From: Macrocystis pyrifera
Taxonomy: Eukaryota; Sar; Phaeophyceae; Laminariales; Laminariaceae
NCBI GenBank assembly: GCA_031763025.1
Contig: JASSKH010000024.1
Location: 6,167,387-6,231,386 of the forward strand
Direction: 5' to 3'
Length of the DNA: 64,000 nucleotides
This document shows positions 51,679 through 62,756 of this stretch, one piece after another; the stretch's first letter is position 1, and the number at the start of each line of letters is the position of its first letter. The position numbers were made by a program, and so were the translations under genes. Under the pieces are notes generated by a model that was not told where the DNA came from, made no database searches, and saw only the letters and a list, made by a program, of their open reading frames with translations.

Positions 51679-51929
51679 CTTGTATGGCTGATCTGTTTCG
51701 TCGGCCAGGAGGAACGTGGTTTCACGGGGATTCGATTCCCCTCACTTAGGTTAATCAGGGGTGACTAACGGTCGACCGGTTTCGATCAAACTGCCTGCTA
51801 CCCAACCCCATCCCTGCCTGCCGGTGTCGCTCAAAACAGCAGCGGTGTTGTTCCATTTGGGTACCGCCGCATTTGATGTATCGCGTTGTGTGTCGATGCT
51901 GCGCGTGATCCAGCAATATTGGGCACTTT

Positions 51930-51932
<3 letters not shown>

Positions 51933-51960
<28 letters not shown>
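51933..51960 (+). repeat. (CTG)9 microsatellite
   Basis: Perfect CTG run. Reads as Ala/Leu/Cys runs in open frames, with no gene evidence. Confidence 0.85.
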
Positions 51961-51961
<1 letters not shown>

Positions 51962-51964
51962 ATA

Positions 51965-53320
51965 GCGCCTGTTGGGAGTCCTGACGGGAAACTTGTTGAA
52001 CTGAATAAGCAACGAGGAGTTTACATGTGGCCTAGTTATATACGAGCAATAGTAATGGATGGTGAGCCAGAATCGAGTTCGATGCCATACGTATCCACAA
52101 AACGAAAAATCGATTAATAATCGATACGATAAATCGTAACGGTCAAATCGATACGATATGTCGTAACGGTCGATATGGCCGTTTTTTTTTTTTTCAAAAG
52201 TTTGGACACGATGGTACCTACCCTGGGCCACCACTATTTTCGCATTTACTTGCTACCGGTATATTTTTACGAAGTAATGTACCTGTGGTCCGAATCAGCG
52301 GACACGAATGCTTCCGGTATACCGGGTGCCTGGTACGTATACTGCCGCCGGTGTATGGCCACTGTTGTACCTATGGCGTTGACCCATCGGCCCAATAGAC
52401 GGATAGACCCGTGGACCCCTCGATCGCGGTAGTGTACCCTCTATTAATAGTGCTTTTGTACGCCTTAGCCAGTGAACACGACTTGGCCCAGCTACGATCC
52501 TCATTGCCAGATGGTGGGGGGAGAAGGTTAGGGCCCAGGTTTTATAGTGGAGTACATGTCATGCCCGCGTATGTAATGTATGTGCCGCTTTTCTGTCGCT
52601 GGTCGTTATGCCAATTGTTTTTTTTGCTACGTGTATACCGGTTTCCTGTCGCTGGTTGATGTGTGATTCGTTTTTTGGGCTGTAAATTTTGGACTCTAAA
52701 ATTTCAATGGTTGGTGGCCCTTTTTTTTTTTCTTTCCAGCTGCACATAACGGCCTTGGGAGTTTTCCCATGTCCGAACGCCTCTTTCCGAAAGAGAACTT
52801 TGTAAATTCAACCATTAGTCGAATCTGGGCCAAGGTCTCTGCGTCTATATATAGCCCTCGGGCCAAGGTCTATTCTATTAATAGTCTGTCTTTAAGTATG
52901 CAGCCCTTCACCGTGGTCCCCTCGATCCAATCGATCGGTCTGTTCGTGAACCCTTGGTTCATTCGTCGTGATTCATTACTGACGGATAAACTGAACTGAC
53001 GGAGAGAAGAGGCGACGACTATCTTGATACTGTACGATTCGAATAGGGTGAAGAAAAGTGGGCAAATCCTCGATCGTCGAGTCTTTTTGGCCTCTTGTCT
53101 GCTGTTGTTGTCTTGTTTTTCGATGCTGTCTCCAGATATTTCCCTGTTAATAGTTGTTTGGTTAGATGCTTTAAGAACATGGTACGTGGTTTGTATCGTG
53201 TCCTTTATGGTCCCAGGTTTATTAATAGACCTTGTGACGAGTCTACAGCAGTAGCATGCATCATGTAGAGGAGTACTCCATATACCATGATTCCAGGCAG
53301 CTGATGCCGGCACGTTTTCT
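51965..53320. other. Region without a supported gene
   Basis: Contains a short ATCGATACGATA repeat at 52108-52170 and a TCTGGGCCAAGGTCT/CTCGGGCCAAGGTCT pair at 52823-52873. No protein family recognised. Confidence 0.4.
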
Positions 53321-53321
53321 G

Positions 53322-53428
53322 TTTCGGGGGGCCATAGTAAATGGGACCTACGGTAAAGACGAGAACCTATATATGTACCTATTTTTACTAACAATTTTTT
53401 GGTGTTATTTACTATGGTCCCCCTTAAT
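53322..53428 (+). mobile_element. MITE family A copy, I/I ends
   Basis: Left TTTCGGGGGGCCATAGTAAA, right TTTACTATGGTCCCCCTTAA. Confidence 0.82.
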
Positions 53429-53920
53429 AGTTCCGTATTTCAGTTCCCTTTTTTTATCTTGTCGATTTGTAACATTTTCAACAAAGATATATATATATAT
53501 ATTCTCTTGGCGGTTGTTATTTTTCTTGATTTGTGTTTTCAAGAATATATATTTATGTGACTCTTTTCCTGTTTCTTTGTTTTCGTTTTTGTGCTCGTTT
53601 TTGTTTTTTTGTTCTGTTTAATACACCGCCGGTCGCCCCCGTGGATGGTGGATGGTTGGTTTCGCCCGGGGTGTCCTCGCACCTCGACAGCCCCTCGGAT
53701 CTTCTTGGGTGCTCCCGGAAAAAACCAGAAATCCTGAGTCCGTTTTATGTCAACCGAACGACCTCTTTCAACTGTTAACCCACCGTCTAGCCACCCACCC
53801 ACCCGCCCATCCGCCCGCCCACCCACCCACCGCTACTAGCCCACCACCACAGAGCGACAACATTCATCTATATTCGCTTACATAGATTATTGTCGTGAAC
53901 TATATTTTTACCCTTTTATG

Positions 53921-54098
53921 ACTGCAGTCCCGTTTTGGGGACGAAACACTCAAATTCTATGTAGGTATTACGGGGGTCCATAGTTGATAGGACCTATGGT
54001 ATACGTGAAAACCTATATATTTAACTATGTTACTAGCAATATTTGGTCCTATTTACTATGGTCCCCCGTAGTAGCTTGTCCCCCAAACGGAACTACTG
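53921..54098 (+). mobile_element. MITE family B interrupted by family A
   Basis: Left half TGACTGCAGTCCCGTTTTGG to CAAATTCTATGTAGG. Right half after 54071 GCTTGTCCCCCAAACGGAAC then TACTGCAGTA. The TA in GTAGGTA has been duplicated by the inserted MITE. Confidence 0.85.
53968..54071 (+). mobile_element. MITE family A copy inside family B
   Basis: Left TTACGGGGGTCCATAGTTGA, right TTTACTATGGTCCCCCGTAG, flanked by TA on both sides inside family B. Confidence 0.88.
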
Positions 54099-54099
54099 C

Positions 54100-55510
54100 A
54101 GTACGAGAAGACTTCAAAACGGGACTGCAGTACGCGAAGACTTGTTTTTGGAGTTCCTAAGGATTGGTGTACCGCTGTTACATGTGTTGGTGTTGTGCCT
54201 CTACTGGGAAGGTGTAGTCAATACGAGAGTCTGATTTGAGTAGCGTGGAGTCGGGAAGTCTTTTTTTTTTTTTTTTTTTTGTCTTTTCCCGACGGCGTCC
54301 TGTTAGTCTGTTGTTCTGTTTCCTTTCCCTCGTCTGAGCCTAGAAAATAAACCCGCTTGTGCAGACTTGAAGAGGGGAAAAAGTTGACGATAACAACTGA
54401 CGACTACAGCGGCGGCGGCCACTGCGGGAATTGTTCGGGGATGTGATTAAAATTGGTGTGTCGGGCTAAAGCGCAACGAGTTCGTATGGCCCAGGCGCAA
54501 CGTGACCCTCCCTGCCCGTACATGCTGCTGGTCGATCACGCTGCTCGTAGATGGTTGGTAGCACTTAAGCACTTAAGACAACCATATGCTCTGGTCGCTG
54601 TCTAGGGGATCCCCAGAGAGGTCAAGTTGCTCGTGATGTCTTAGATCTGAACGGAAGACCACGACAAGCTGGCGTAGCAGTTGCAAAGAGCTGGCGGAAC
54701 CGGCGGTCTAATTTGTTTTTAGCCTTCCTGCGCAAGGCCGATTTCCGGGATCGTATACGAGCTGGAGTACACGATTACGTGTCTAGAGGTAGTAGTCATA
54801 TCTGTCGCGGCTTTCGAGCGAGCGAGCGAGCGAGAAGAGGGCGCTCTCTCGCTCTCAGCGCCGGTCTGTAGATCTGAAGGCTAACCTACCTTCCGCGGCG
54901 TTTGCGCCCGCCCGCAAAGGCACGATTCTTATCATTAGTGTCCGCAAAGACTTGTGCTGTTTTATTTCGGTCCCGTAAAATACCCCAAGATGGCACCCTC
55001 TGGGGCGAGTTTCCGTACCCAGGTTTCTCCAAAGCAAAAGGGTGGGCACGCACAGCTGAACTGACGGCTTTGGAACGACCTCGATGGTGATATATTTCCA
55101 GAGACGCATCGCTCCGCGTTTACACCCTTTTACCCCATCTTCGAGAAAATCAGCTTGCGGAATTCGTCCCAGGGGGGTCGGTTTTGTTTATCGCTAGCGT
55201 ATTAACGCAGGCGGTATAAGGACGAGAACTTGTGGAGGGGGTTTCCCCCGTCGGTAGGCTTGTTGTCGGCGTCGGCGTACGGCCGCCACCACCGCCGTGA
55301 CCACGGCAACCGGGAACCCCAACCTTAACTAACCGTGACCCTAACCAGAGGCCTGCCTGGTTAGTGTTCTTTGGGAATACTATAGATACTACGGAGGGAC
55401 ATAAGAGTGGTAGTCATGACCGAATTCGGTGTATGAAGTTATCGGGGGATACCCCTGGTTTTTGGGTCGAGGGTTGGGTTCTGGGTGTTATGCCCCCCCG
55501 CGTTAGCCCC
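54100..55510. other. Region without a supported gene
   Basis: A T run at 54261-54280 and a GAGCGAGCGAGCGAG run near 54817. No recognisable protein. Confidence 0.4.
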
Positions 55511-55511
55511 A

Positions 55512-55620
55512 TTGCAGTAGTGCTGCAGTCAGTCCCGTTTTGGGGACAATGCGCTCAAATTTTGCCGTAGGTATGTTTGTCCCCTAAAAACGGGACTACT
55601 GCACTCATCAAAAAAGGGTT
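55512..55620 (+). mobile_element. MITE family B copy
   Basis: TGCAGTCAGTCCCGTTTTGG, ATGCGCTCAAATTTTGCCGT and CCCCTAAAAACGGGACTACT, then AAAAAAGGGTTG. The right end is partly kept. Confidence 0.75.
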
Positions 55621-56227
55621 GTAGGGGTCGCTCGCTGTGCGGGCACAAAATACGAAACCTTTTGCCTGCGCAGGCAGAAACGCTAGCTAGCTGTGGTAAG
55701 TAAACTGTGCCAGGTACTTCTGAACCAGGTACCTAATGGAGTGTGTATACCAGGCATGGGTTTACGGAGGGGGCATATGCTGCCGTAATCAACCTACAAT
55801 GAGAAGCCAAAAAGCCAGGCATTCCTGTATGATTTCGCACCGTGTTTGGTTCTGATTACTGTTGTCCGCCGGAATATTTGTTGTTGGGTAACCACTCTCG
55901 ACGGAAGGGTGAGGACCGTTTCGTCTCGATATGAATGCCTGCACGTTGCTTATGTTTTCGATCGGTAGCGGCAGTTGTTCGTTGATTATTTTGCTCGCCG
56001 AGTGAGTGCAACGGCCGGCGGCCTCTGAACTACTGGCCGGAGCAGAAACGCGGAGTTTTTTGCGGCCCAATTTCGCCAAGTTGGGGGTGGGAAGAAGCAT
56101 GGCTGCTTGTGTTTGATCGCCCGTGCTTGAATACAATGGGTACTGATGACTTGGCATACCAAAACCTGGTAAACACATCGGTAATGTGACACAAATTACC
56201 GAAATTACCGGAATACCGCTTGTTACT

Positions 56228-56335
56228 CGGAACAACAGCGACCAGGGGGGGGGAGAAGGGAAGCCACCTGTGATCACGGTTTTTTGTCCACCAGAATGCC
56301 GCTGAGGGTACAAAGCTCCGACGAGTTGAGCTTGA
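56228..56335 (+). mobile_element. SINE body fragment, copy 4
   Basis: GGGGGGGGGAGAAGGGAAGC, CACCTGTGATCACGG and GTCCACCAGAATGCCGCTGA match the 3' part of the SINE body. Confidence 0.6.
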
Positions 56336-56798
56336 AAGTAACTATTGATGCAGGACGGGAGAATCATACTTGTACTGAGAAAGTGAGCACTGTTGATAGG
56401 AAAGAGAGGCTTGAGATTTGCAGTAGCATAAGAAATTCGGGATCCGTAACGCTGAAGTTAATTAAAGTGTGTAACTCGCCGTTTCCCGGGCAAGACATCC
56501 AGCCCGAGCTCAACCGTCCTCTGTTAATAGTTGATTGCTGTTTTTTGTGTCCGGTCTCCTGTCCTGCTGGTTTGAGCTGCTATCGTATCTACCTGGTAGC
56601 AGGTACAGGCAAACGTGCTACCAGGTATTAGGTACGGTAGACGTGAGTCTGCCTTCCAAAGTATGGTACACGTGTGTCTGTACACGCACAGATTGCCAGT
56701 ACGGGCATTGTACTGGTGCGAGCGCTGCTATTGTTCTGGTCCGAAATCTACCGGTAGTTTCGCAGGGGTAGTATGCTTTACGAGGTGCCAGGTACATC

Positions 56799-57094
56799 AG
56801 TAGTGCCGGTTGAGCGGTGCCGGCTGCTGCCCGCTGCAGCGCCTATGGAATCGCTTTGCATGGATGGGATTGTTGACCAGCGTGGTAGCAGTGTGCGGAG
56901 TAGTTATTACGGGGGACCATAGTAAATAGGACCTACGGTACACACGAAAACCTATACATTTCCCTATTTTTACTACTAATATTTGGTCCCATTTACTATG
57001 GTCCCCCGCAAATAGTGGACCGGTTGCCGGCTATAATAGTGCCGGTATTGTTGGCTGGCGTATACTGCTGTAGCGGCACTATAGAGGGATCGCC
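56799..57094 (+). mobile_element. MITE family C copy interrupted by family A
   Basis: AGTAGTGCCGGTTGAGCGGT, GAATCGCTTTGCATGGATGG and GTGTGCGGAGTAGTTA. After the inserted element: GGTTGCCGGCTATAATAGTG, TATTGTTGGCTGGCGTAT, GGCACTATAGAGGGATC. Confidence 0.82.
56907..57011 (+). mobile_element. MITE family A copy inside family C
   Basis: TTACGGGGGACCATAGTAAA to TTTACTATGGTCCCCCGCAA. The insertion point in family C (GGAGTAGTTA) is close to that of the 45.6-kb nested pair. Confidence 0.9.
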
Positions 57095-57167
57095 TCTACT
57101 GAATATACTGCAACACGAGTTTGGGCTTTGTAATGGGATCGCTATAATCCCATGCAGCAGCAGTGGT

Positions 57168-57358
57168 TGGTCCCTCTATAATGTCGGTTGAGTAGTACTG
57201 GCTGCCCGCTATATAGGGTCTCCGTGGAATCACTTGGCGTAGGTGTGGGCTTAATCTGCGTGGCACTTTTTCGCGGAGTAGTGCCGTATGCCTCTAGACT
57301 GCTGGTACTCTGGCTGGCGCATACGGGCACTACAGCGGCAGCCGGCACTACTATAGCT
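57168..57358 (+). mobile_element. MITE family C copy
   Basis: TTGGTCCCTCTATAATGTCG, GAATCACTTGGCGTAGGTGT, TCTGGCTGGCGCATACGGGC and CACTACTATAGC. A diverged copy 75 bp from the previous one. Confidence 0.72.
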
Positions 57359-57359
57359 G

Positions 57360-58184
57360 CAGGTGTCTTGATAACACATAAATGCCAGTAATGGTTTGCG
57401 ACACAGTTAACGTTCGTTTTGGCGATGGCGTAATAACGCCCATCCCATCTCGGTGTGTCTGGTTCAGTAACTGCTCGCCAGTTGCTGGCAGAAGAAGCAT
57501 CGTCTTCCGTTCGCGTGTTCTAGTGGTGTGCCAGCACCGTCACGTGCTGCATCCGCTTGGTAGTTCCGCCTACTTGCAGGACCGATCTCAAACCATGGCA
57601 CACAGAGTACGAACCAACACGCCTCACTCTCTGTTGTGAACCAAAAAAAACGGAATTTTCTCGGAAGGTTCAGGACCCCTCATCTCTGATATCCCTCTCT
57701 TTCCGCTACTCTGCTGCAAGCATTGTCCTACTTGCTCTCTATCCAAATCGTTTCGGTCCTAAACGGGGTGCAATCATGAAAACTAAACAAAAAAAAACTG
57801 CTTGAACGTACTTTACCCCTGGGTTTCCAAGTTGTTTTATCCCGTAACCCAAGGGCGCCCGAAAAAAAAAAAAATGTGAATCGTCACAGTTTTTTTTTTC
57901 GCTAGACAGGGGGGGGGGGGGGGTGTTGCTACTGTAGAACCAAGTGAAAAAAAATGAAAGAAAATATGTATATGTATATATATATTTTCCTTTTTCTTAT
58001 TTCATCATGTATAATCACAACGGTTGACGGTTTTCCATTCCGACCCCTGGTGGTGTGGTGTGTCGTTTTCTCGCCTTTGCGTAACCGCCGTAGGTGCGGC
58101 ACTTGTAACCGCCACCTGCTCAGTACGAGAAAATATCAGTCCCACGAGTACGTACTCGTCTACCAGGCAGCAAGCACACTGGTG
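57360..58184. other. Region without a supported gene
   Basis: Several A and G homopolymers (57857, 57910) and no recognisable protein. Confidence 0.4.
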
Positions 58185-58290
58185 TTACGGGGGACCATAG
58201 TAAAAAGGACCAAATATTGTTGGTAAAAATAGGTAAACATATAGTTTTTTGATGTATACCATAGGTCCTATTAACTATGGACCCCCGTAA
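58185..58290 (-). mobile_element. MITE family A copy, I/II ends
   Basis: Left TTACGGGGGACCATAGTAAA, right TTAACTATGGACCCCCGTAA, with TA on the right. Confidence 0.9.
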
Positions 58291-58294
58291 TATT

Positions 58295-59070
58295 AGAGCT
58301 ATATCAGTCTGAATCGAAATGTAGGCACAGTTTCCACATAAAATATTGAATCCAAACGTTCCTTATATATTGGATCAGAGTGGTATATATGTTGGTGCCG
58401 AGGCAGTTACAAGTATTCATAGGTTGGGACAGGAACGCTGTTTCAGGCTGGATTTTCTTCTTTTGGGAAAGGATTGCCATCTGTGCTCGTACAAGTTATT
58501 ATGGCTTCACAGCTCCGGAAGTTCTTGCTTTCTTGTCGATAACATCCTGGCGTTCTCGGTCCTCCGTGCAGTAGCTGTGCTGCTTGCTGTACGGTGAATG
58601 AATTGACACACGAGGTATGATATGACGGGTGAGGCAGCTGGCCATTCCATTTTGCGCGAGCACAGCCTGAAATCAGGTTGCCTATGCACCAGTCTGATCG
58701 GAAAATATAAGGTACCTTTGTGTCTATTGTGACAATCGAAATCTACCTTCTATTTGCGATCAGACTGGTATTATACGCCCCGAGCGGCGGCTTTTTCTGC
58801 GCTTCCTGTGAGCGATCGCCGCGACGTATTCTTAGTATCACTCGTTCAGTCCGTTGCCTGCTCGGGTCGCGGCGGTCTATTTCTTGAGTGTCTGCGAGAT
58901 ATCTCTGGATCTCACGACAATATATGCTGTGTCCATACGGTGATATCTCGATATCCCACTATTATACGAGATATCTCTATTTATTTATCGTTCCTCAGCC
59001 CTCCACGAACTTTAGCAGAGCGGCGATGACAGCAGCAGGAGAACCAGCGGTTCGCGTTGCCGTGTGTGGA
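58295..59070. other. Region without a supported gene
   Basis: A GATATCTC-rich palindromic patch at 58896-58980 (GAGATATCTCTGGATC, GTGATATCTCGATATC). No protein family recognised. Confidence 0.4.
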
Positions 59071-59073
59071 GGA

Positions 59074-59171
59074 GGTTAACCCTTTCAGGACCGCAGTCCC
59101 GCTTGGGGGACAACTTACGTAGAATTTGACGTGGTTTGTCCCCAAAACAGGAGTGCGGTTCTAAAGGTTAA
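59074..59171 (+). mobile_element. MITE family B copy, complete
   Basis: GGTTAACCCTTTCAGGACCG at the left and GTGCGGTTCTAAAGGTTAA at the right. Central GGGGGACAACTTACGTAGAA and TTTGTCCCCAAAACAGG. TTAA lies at both ends. Confidence 0.8.
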
Positions 59172-59559
59172 ATAAGCTTCCCACACCCGTAAAGGTCAGT
59201 CATACTTGAAGGTACACACATACGTACTACTAATACTACTGAAATACACATACGTTGTGGCCAACAGCAGTGTTTCACTTATGTGTAGTATATTTTTATG
59301 TGTAGTATATTATGTATATTCTGAACACCTCGTGAGGTTGGCTTCCCTCTCACCGCTCGATGTTGGTATTCAACGATGGTGCGAATATACTGCCGATTAT
59401 TTGCACCCCTCCCTCTCACGACTCGATGTTACTATTGTTAATGGTATCAATGTGATAGGGGTGTTTGTCAGAAGTACGTCCGTATGTATGCCTTGAGTAC
59501 GCCGTGCGATTATTTCCCGACTCACGAGTAGTGCTCAACAACGACAGCAATACTAACTA

Positions 59560-59668
59560 TTACGGGGGACCATGGTAAATAGAACCAACTATTGTTCCGT
59601 GAAAATAGGGAAATATATAGGTTTTTGTATGTACCGTAGGTCCTATTTACTATGGCCCTCTCTGTAAT
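59560..59668 (-). mobile_element. MITE family A copy, I/I ends
   Basis: Left TTACGGGGGACCATGGTAAA, right TTTACTATGGCCCTCTCTGTAA, with TA on the left. Confidence 0.85.
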
Positions 59669-59669
59669 G

Positions 59670-60655
59670 GTGGTTTTCGCTTGCCGTGTTCGTACGACAA
59701 ACATTTCAGACCAACCACCTTGCTTGACAAATTGCGGTCACGTTTGTTTGTGGGCATACGAGACTACTGCTGTGCATGCATCACGTATAGTATGATACGT
59801 GGTATACCGGTATACTCGTAGCCTATTTATTGTACCTGTAGTACAGCAGTGCAGAAACGAACGCCTCTAATTCCAAGCAAAGAGTTGCACCCGAATCTAT
59901 GGGGGGTGCAGGTATCATACGTCTTAGGCTACCCCTTATTCTATTGCGGGACGGCACAATCGAATATACTGGTATTATAGTACTCTGACCCCGCGTAATA
60001 GTACCTATAAAAAATAAATAAATAAATAATACCCCTGGCGGAGTATCTATATCTCCGTATTTTTCAAGCCATGTTTGATATTTCTGATTATTGTGTATAT
60101 CTTCCTGTTTTTTTCGAGCCATATTTTGATATTTAGTACTAATTTCTGTAGTCTAACGTATTGTTACTTGAAAAGTAGTCCCACACTAAATCCAAGCAGT
60201 TTGTACCCCAAGTCGTGGGTGCAGCCGGGAGTGCTAACGGGGTTCTTCACCCTTCAACAACTTGAATAATGAACACACACTAAATAAACCCAGGCGATTT
60301 ACGGTACAGTAGTACCCGAAATGTGGGTGGGGCAGTTTTTTTCGAGGGGTTGGACTAAAGGGGACGTTTTTTGTCGTTCCTTCCGCTGGGAGTCAGGGAT
60401 CCACGAGTCGAAGCGACGAGTCGAAGCACGGTACGAGTCCCGTCCTCGAAGTAGCCGGTGGTGGTGATGGGTTCTTGTTTTCACACGGCTCTCCTGCTTC
60501 GTGCCCTTCTTCCCGCCCTGCCCCTGTCCCTTCTGCTGTGCTGCCGTGGTTGTGGTGGTGATGTTGTGTTCACATCGCTCTCCTTTCTGCCCTTGCTCCT
60601 ACCCTGTCCCTTCCGTTGTGCTGCTGTGATATACTGCTGCTTTGTCTTCTATCTG
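59670..60655. other. Region without a supported gene
   Basis: Contains a TACAGCAGT word at 59836, an AAATAAAT run at 60010-60027 and TGTGGTGGTG sequence just before the next exon candidate. Confidence 0.4.
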
Positions 60656-60660
60656 TGGTC

Positions 60661-60804
60661 ATGTTCGACGGCCGGCGGCGAACCCTCGCCCCCCTCGTCC
60701 TCGTCCTCGTCCTCGTGATCGTCGTCGCCGTCGGCCTCTTCCGGCCCACGGCGAAACAGATGGGGGGGTCGAACGTCTACGCCAACGCTGGCTATTCGGC
60801 CAAG
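60661..60804 (+). CDS. Candidate first exon of a signal-anchor membrane protein
   Basis: ATG at 60661 followed by MFDGRRRTLAP, a 19-residue hydrophobic helix (LAPLVLVLVLVIVVAVGLF), then RPTAKQMGGSNVYANAGYSA and K|GTAAAC as a clean donor, 48 codons in phase 0. Positive residues before the helix predict a type II signal anchor, as in Golgi glycosyltransferases, but no catalytic domain is in view. It is GC-rich like the dehydrogenase exons and unlike its flanks. The leucine/valine run also reflects a CTCGTC repeat, so chance cannot be excluded. Later exons would lie further right or outside the window. Confidence 0.45.
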
Positions 60805-60819
60805 GTAAACCGTGCTGCT

Positions 60820-61370
60820 GCCCGCTGCGTATCGCCTGCAAACTACCGCCTGCACCCTACCGCCCGTGCCCCACTTCCTGCTCCCCACCGCCTGCTCCCT
60901 GCTGCCTGCAACCTACCGCCTGCAACTCGGTGACGGAAAATTTTCACGTATGTGCAAGGCTATTCAGATTTTTGCGCGTAAATTCAATACGGTTGTGTGT
61001 ATAGCAGGAGTTACTGTAGATATGAATGGCCTACAGGGTACCAGGTACCAAATGGGATCAGGGTGCCAGGTGGGCTTCCGGCGGCTCCTGCGGGGGGCTG
61101 ATTATGTTTCTGCACCATCATTATAGACCAAGTGGGAGCAGAGTGCCAAAGGGGATGGGCCCGCTGCGGGGGTCGTCAAAGTACCCTCTAGGAACAGAGC
61201 GCCAGGTGGTGAAAAAAATACATGCAAATCTAAATAAGCCTTGGACGTACATACGCGCAAGCTCTCCGCTGGTGCCTGCAACCTGCTGCCTGCACCCTAC
61301 CGCCTGCAACCTACCGCCTGCACCCTACCGCCTGCAACCTACTGCCTGCAACCTACCGCCAGCCGTCATC
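60820..61370 (+). repeat. CTGCAACCTACCG dodecamer-type minisatellite, two blocks
   Basis: Imperfect repeats of CCTGCAACCTACCG/CCTGCACCCTACCG at 60835-60930 and 61275-61370, separated by about 340 bp that contains GGGATCAGGGTGCCAGGTGG and GGGAGCAGAGTGCCAAAGGG repeats. Confidence 0.8.
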
Positions 61371-61399
61371 TACCCTTCGACGCAGTTTGGGGTCACGCC

Positions 61400-61874
61400 C
61401 CCCCCCCCCCCCCCCTCGCAGGGTATTCTCAGCTGTGTCTTTAGGGTTGGGGTTGGAGTTACAGGGCAAGGGATATAGGGTTGGCAGTTTACAGATAATA
61501 GTTGGCCCGTTTGGGAGGGCATCAGGCAACTGTCTGTGGGCGGAAAGTTGGGTTGGGGTATTAAAGGTGGGGCTGTGAATTGGCTGACTTGTGTAAGTCG
61601 CCGACTGTCAATGGTTGTATGGTTGGGTAGATGTATATCACAGCCAGTTAGTTGCCTGCGGCGATTTTGGTGAATTTTGCGTCTTTCGTGTCCGATGGGG
61701 CGCGTTTGTCGCCTCGTATTGTGTTTTGTGTTGTTGCTTAATGCGGGACAAAAAATGTCAGAATAGTTGACTCAGTTTGCTACGCCCAACTATTATGAAT
61801 AATAGTGATGACAACTATTAATTGCCGTACAGCAGTAGTCCAGCCAACTCGCAGACCTACTGCGGGCATACATA
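61400..61874. other. Region without a supported gene
   Basis: C run at 61399-61415, then GGTTGGGG-rich sequence to about 61630. TACAGCAGTA at 61826. No protein recognised. Confidence 0.4.
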
Positions 61875-61982
61875 TTACGGGGGACCTATAGTAAACAGGA
61901 CCTAGGGTATTACCCAAAAACCTATGCATTTACCTGTTTTTACGAACAATATTTGGTCCTGTTTAGTATGGTCGCCCGTTAT
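61875..61982 (+). mobile_element. MITE family A copy
   Basis: Left TTACGGGGGACCTATAGTAAA, right TTTAGTATGGTCGCCCGTTA, with TA on the left. Confidence 0.82.
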
Positions 61983-62001
61983 TGAGTACTTTAACCTATT
62001 T

Positions 62002-62235
62002 TTAGCTATCGTCAGGTGAGTAGCCGGACGGATCAATCACGTCTACTACAGGATACGCGCTGATTTTATGCTGCCAGGCGCCTACTTTACTACCAAGGCA
62101 GTATGTGCTTAGAAAGTCTGCTGGTGCTGTACCATCCACGTCGGAACAGAAGGGAACACTCGCAAATGCGCCGTGTGTGCGGAGTTGTTCCGAACCGCGG
62201 CTAACTGTGCGGGGAAATAGTTGCACCACAGGCAC
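62002..62235 (-). other. Unassigned open frame
   Basis: 77 codons on the minus strand ending SAYPVVDVIDPSGYSPDDS. It has some protein-like character (WQHKISAYPVVDVI), but no family and no splice framework. It may be a fragment of a transposon protein. Confidence 0.2.
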
Positions 62236-62362
62236 TATTTACATAAAAAAAAATGCCTTCCACGTGTAAGTAAGATTGGACGTGGGAAAAGCATGACGAG
62301 TTTATAGATACATGCTTACCTCTCTGTGCCGGAAATCAAGCGCTGTTTGGATTAAATATTAT

Positions 62363-62472
62363 TTACGGGGGGGACCATCGTAAATAGGATCATTTTTTTT
62401 TGTTGGTAAAAATAAGGAAATGTGTAGGTTTTTGTGTGTACCTTAGGTCCTATTTGCTATGGTCCTCCGTAA
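62363..62472 (-). mobile_element. MITE family A copy, I/I ends
   Basis: Left TTTACGGGGGGGACCATCGT, right TTTGCTATGGTCCTCCGTAA. A T run has expanded inside. Confidence 0.82.
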
Positions 62473-62756
62473 TAGTACACAAACTGTCCGTATATTTCGA
62501 GGTAGTGGTGTATTATATACAGCTCACGAGTGGGTGCCTCCAGCACCCCCATGGCGTAGAGTCAGTCCCGTTTCAGCAGTATTGAATAACATGCTTTGAA
62601 AAAAAATATTGTTTTGTCATGCGTCACGAAGTCGACCGAAACGACGCATCCGGACAGCCGTCGACAGGGCTGTGAGTAAGGCATGCCTTGGCTAGACATG
62701 CTTGACGGCTGATTTTTTTGTGGTTGGGTGGCAAAGTAAACCAACCAAATGACTAT

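Noticed and set aside
51690-51755. tRNA-like GGGGATTCGATTCCCC near 51.7 kb
   Set aside because: The hairpin is good, but the loop length is wrong and no upstream A box or acceptor stem is present.
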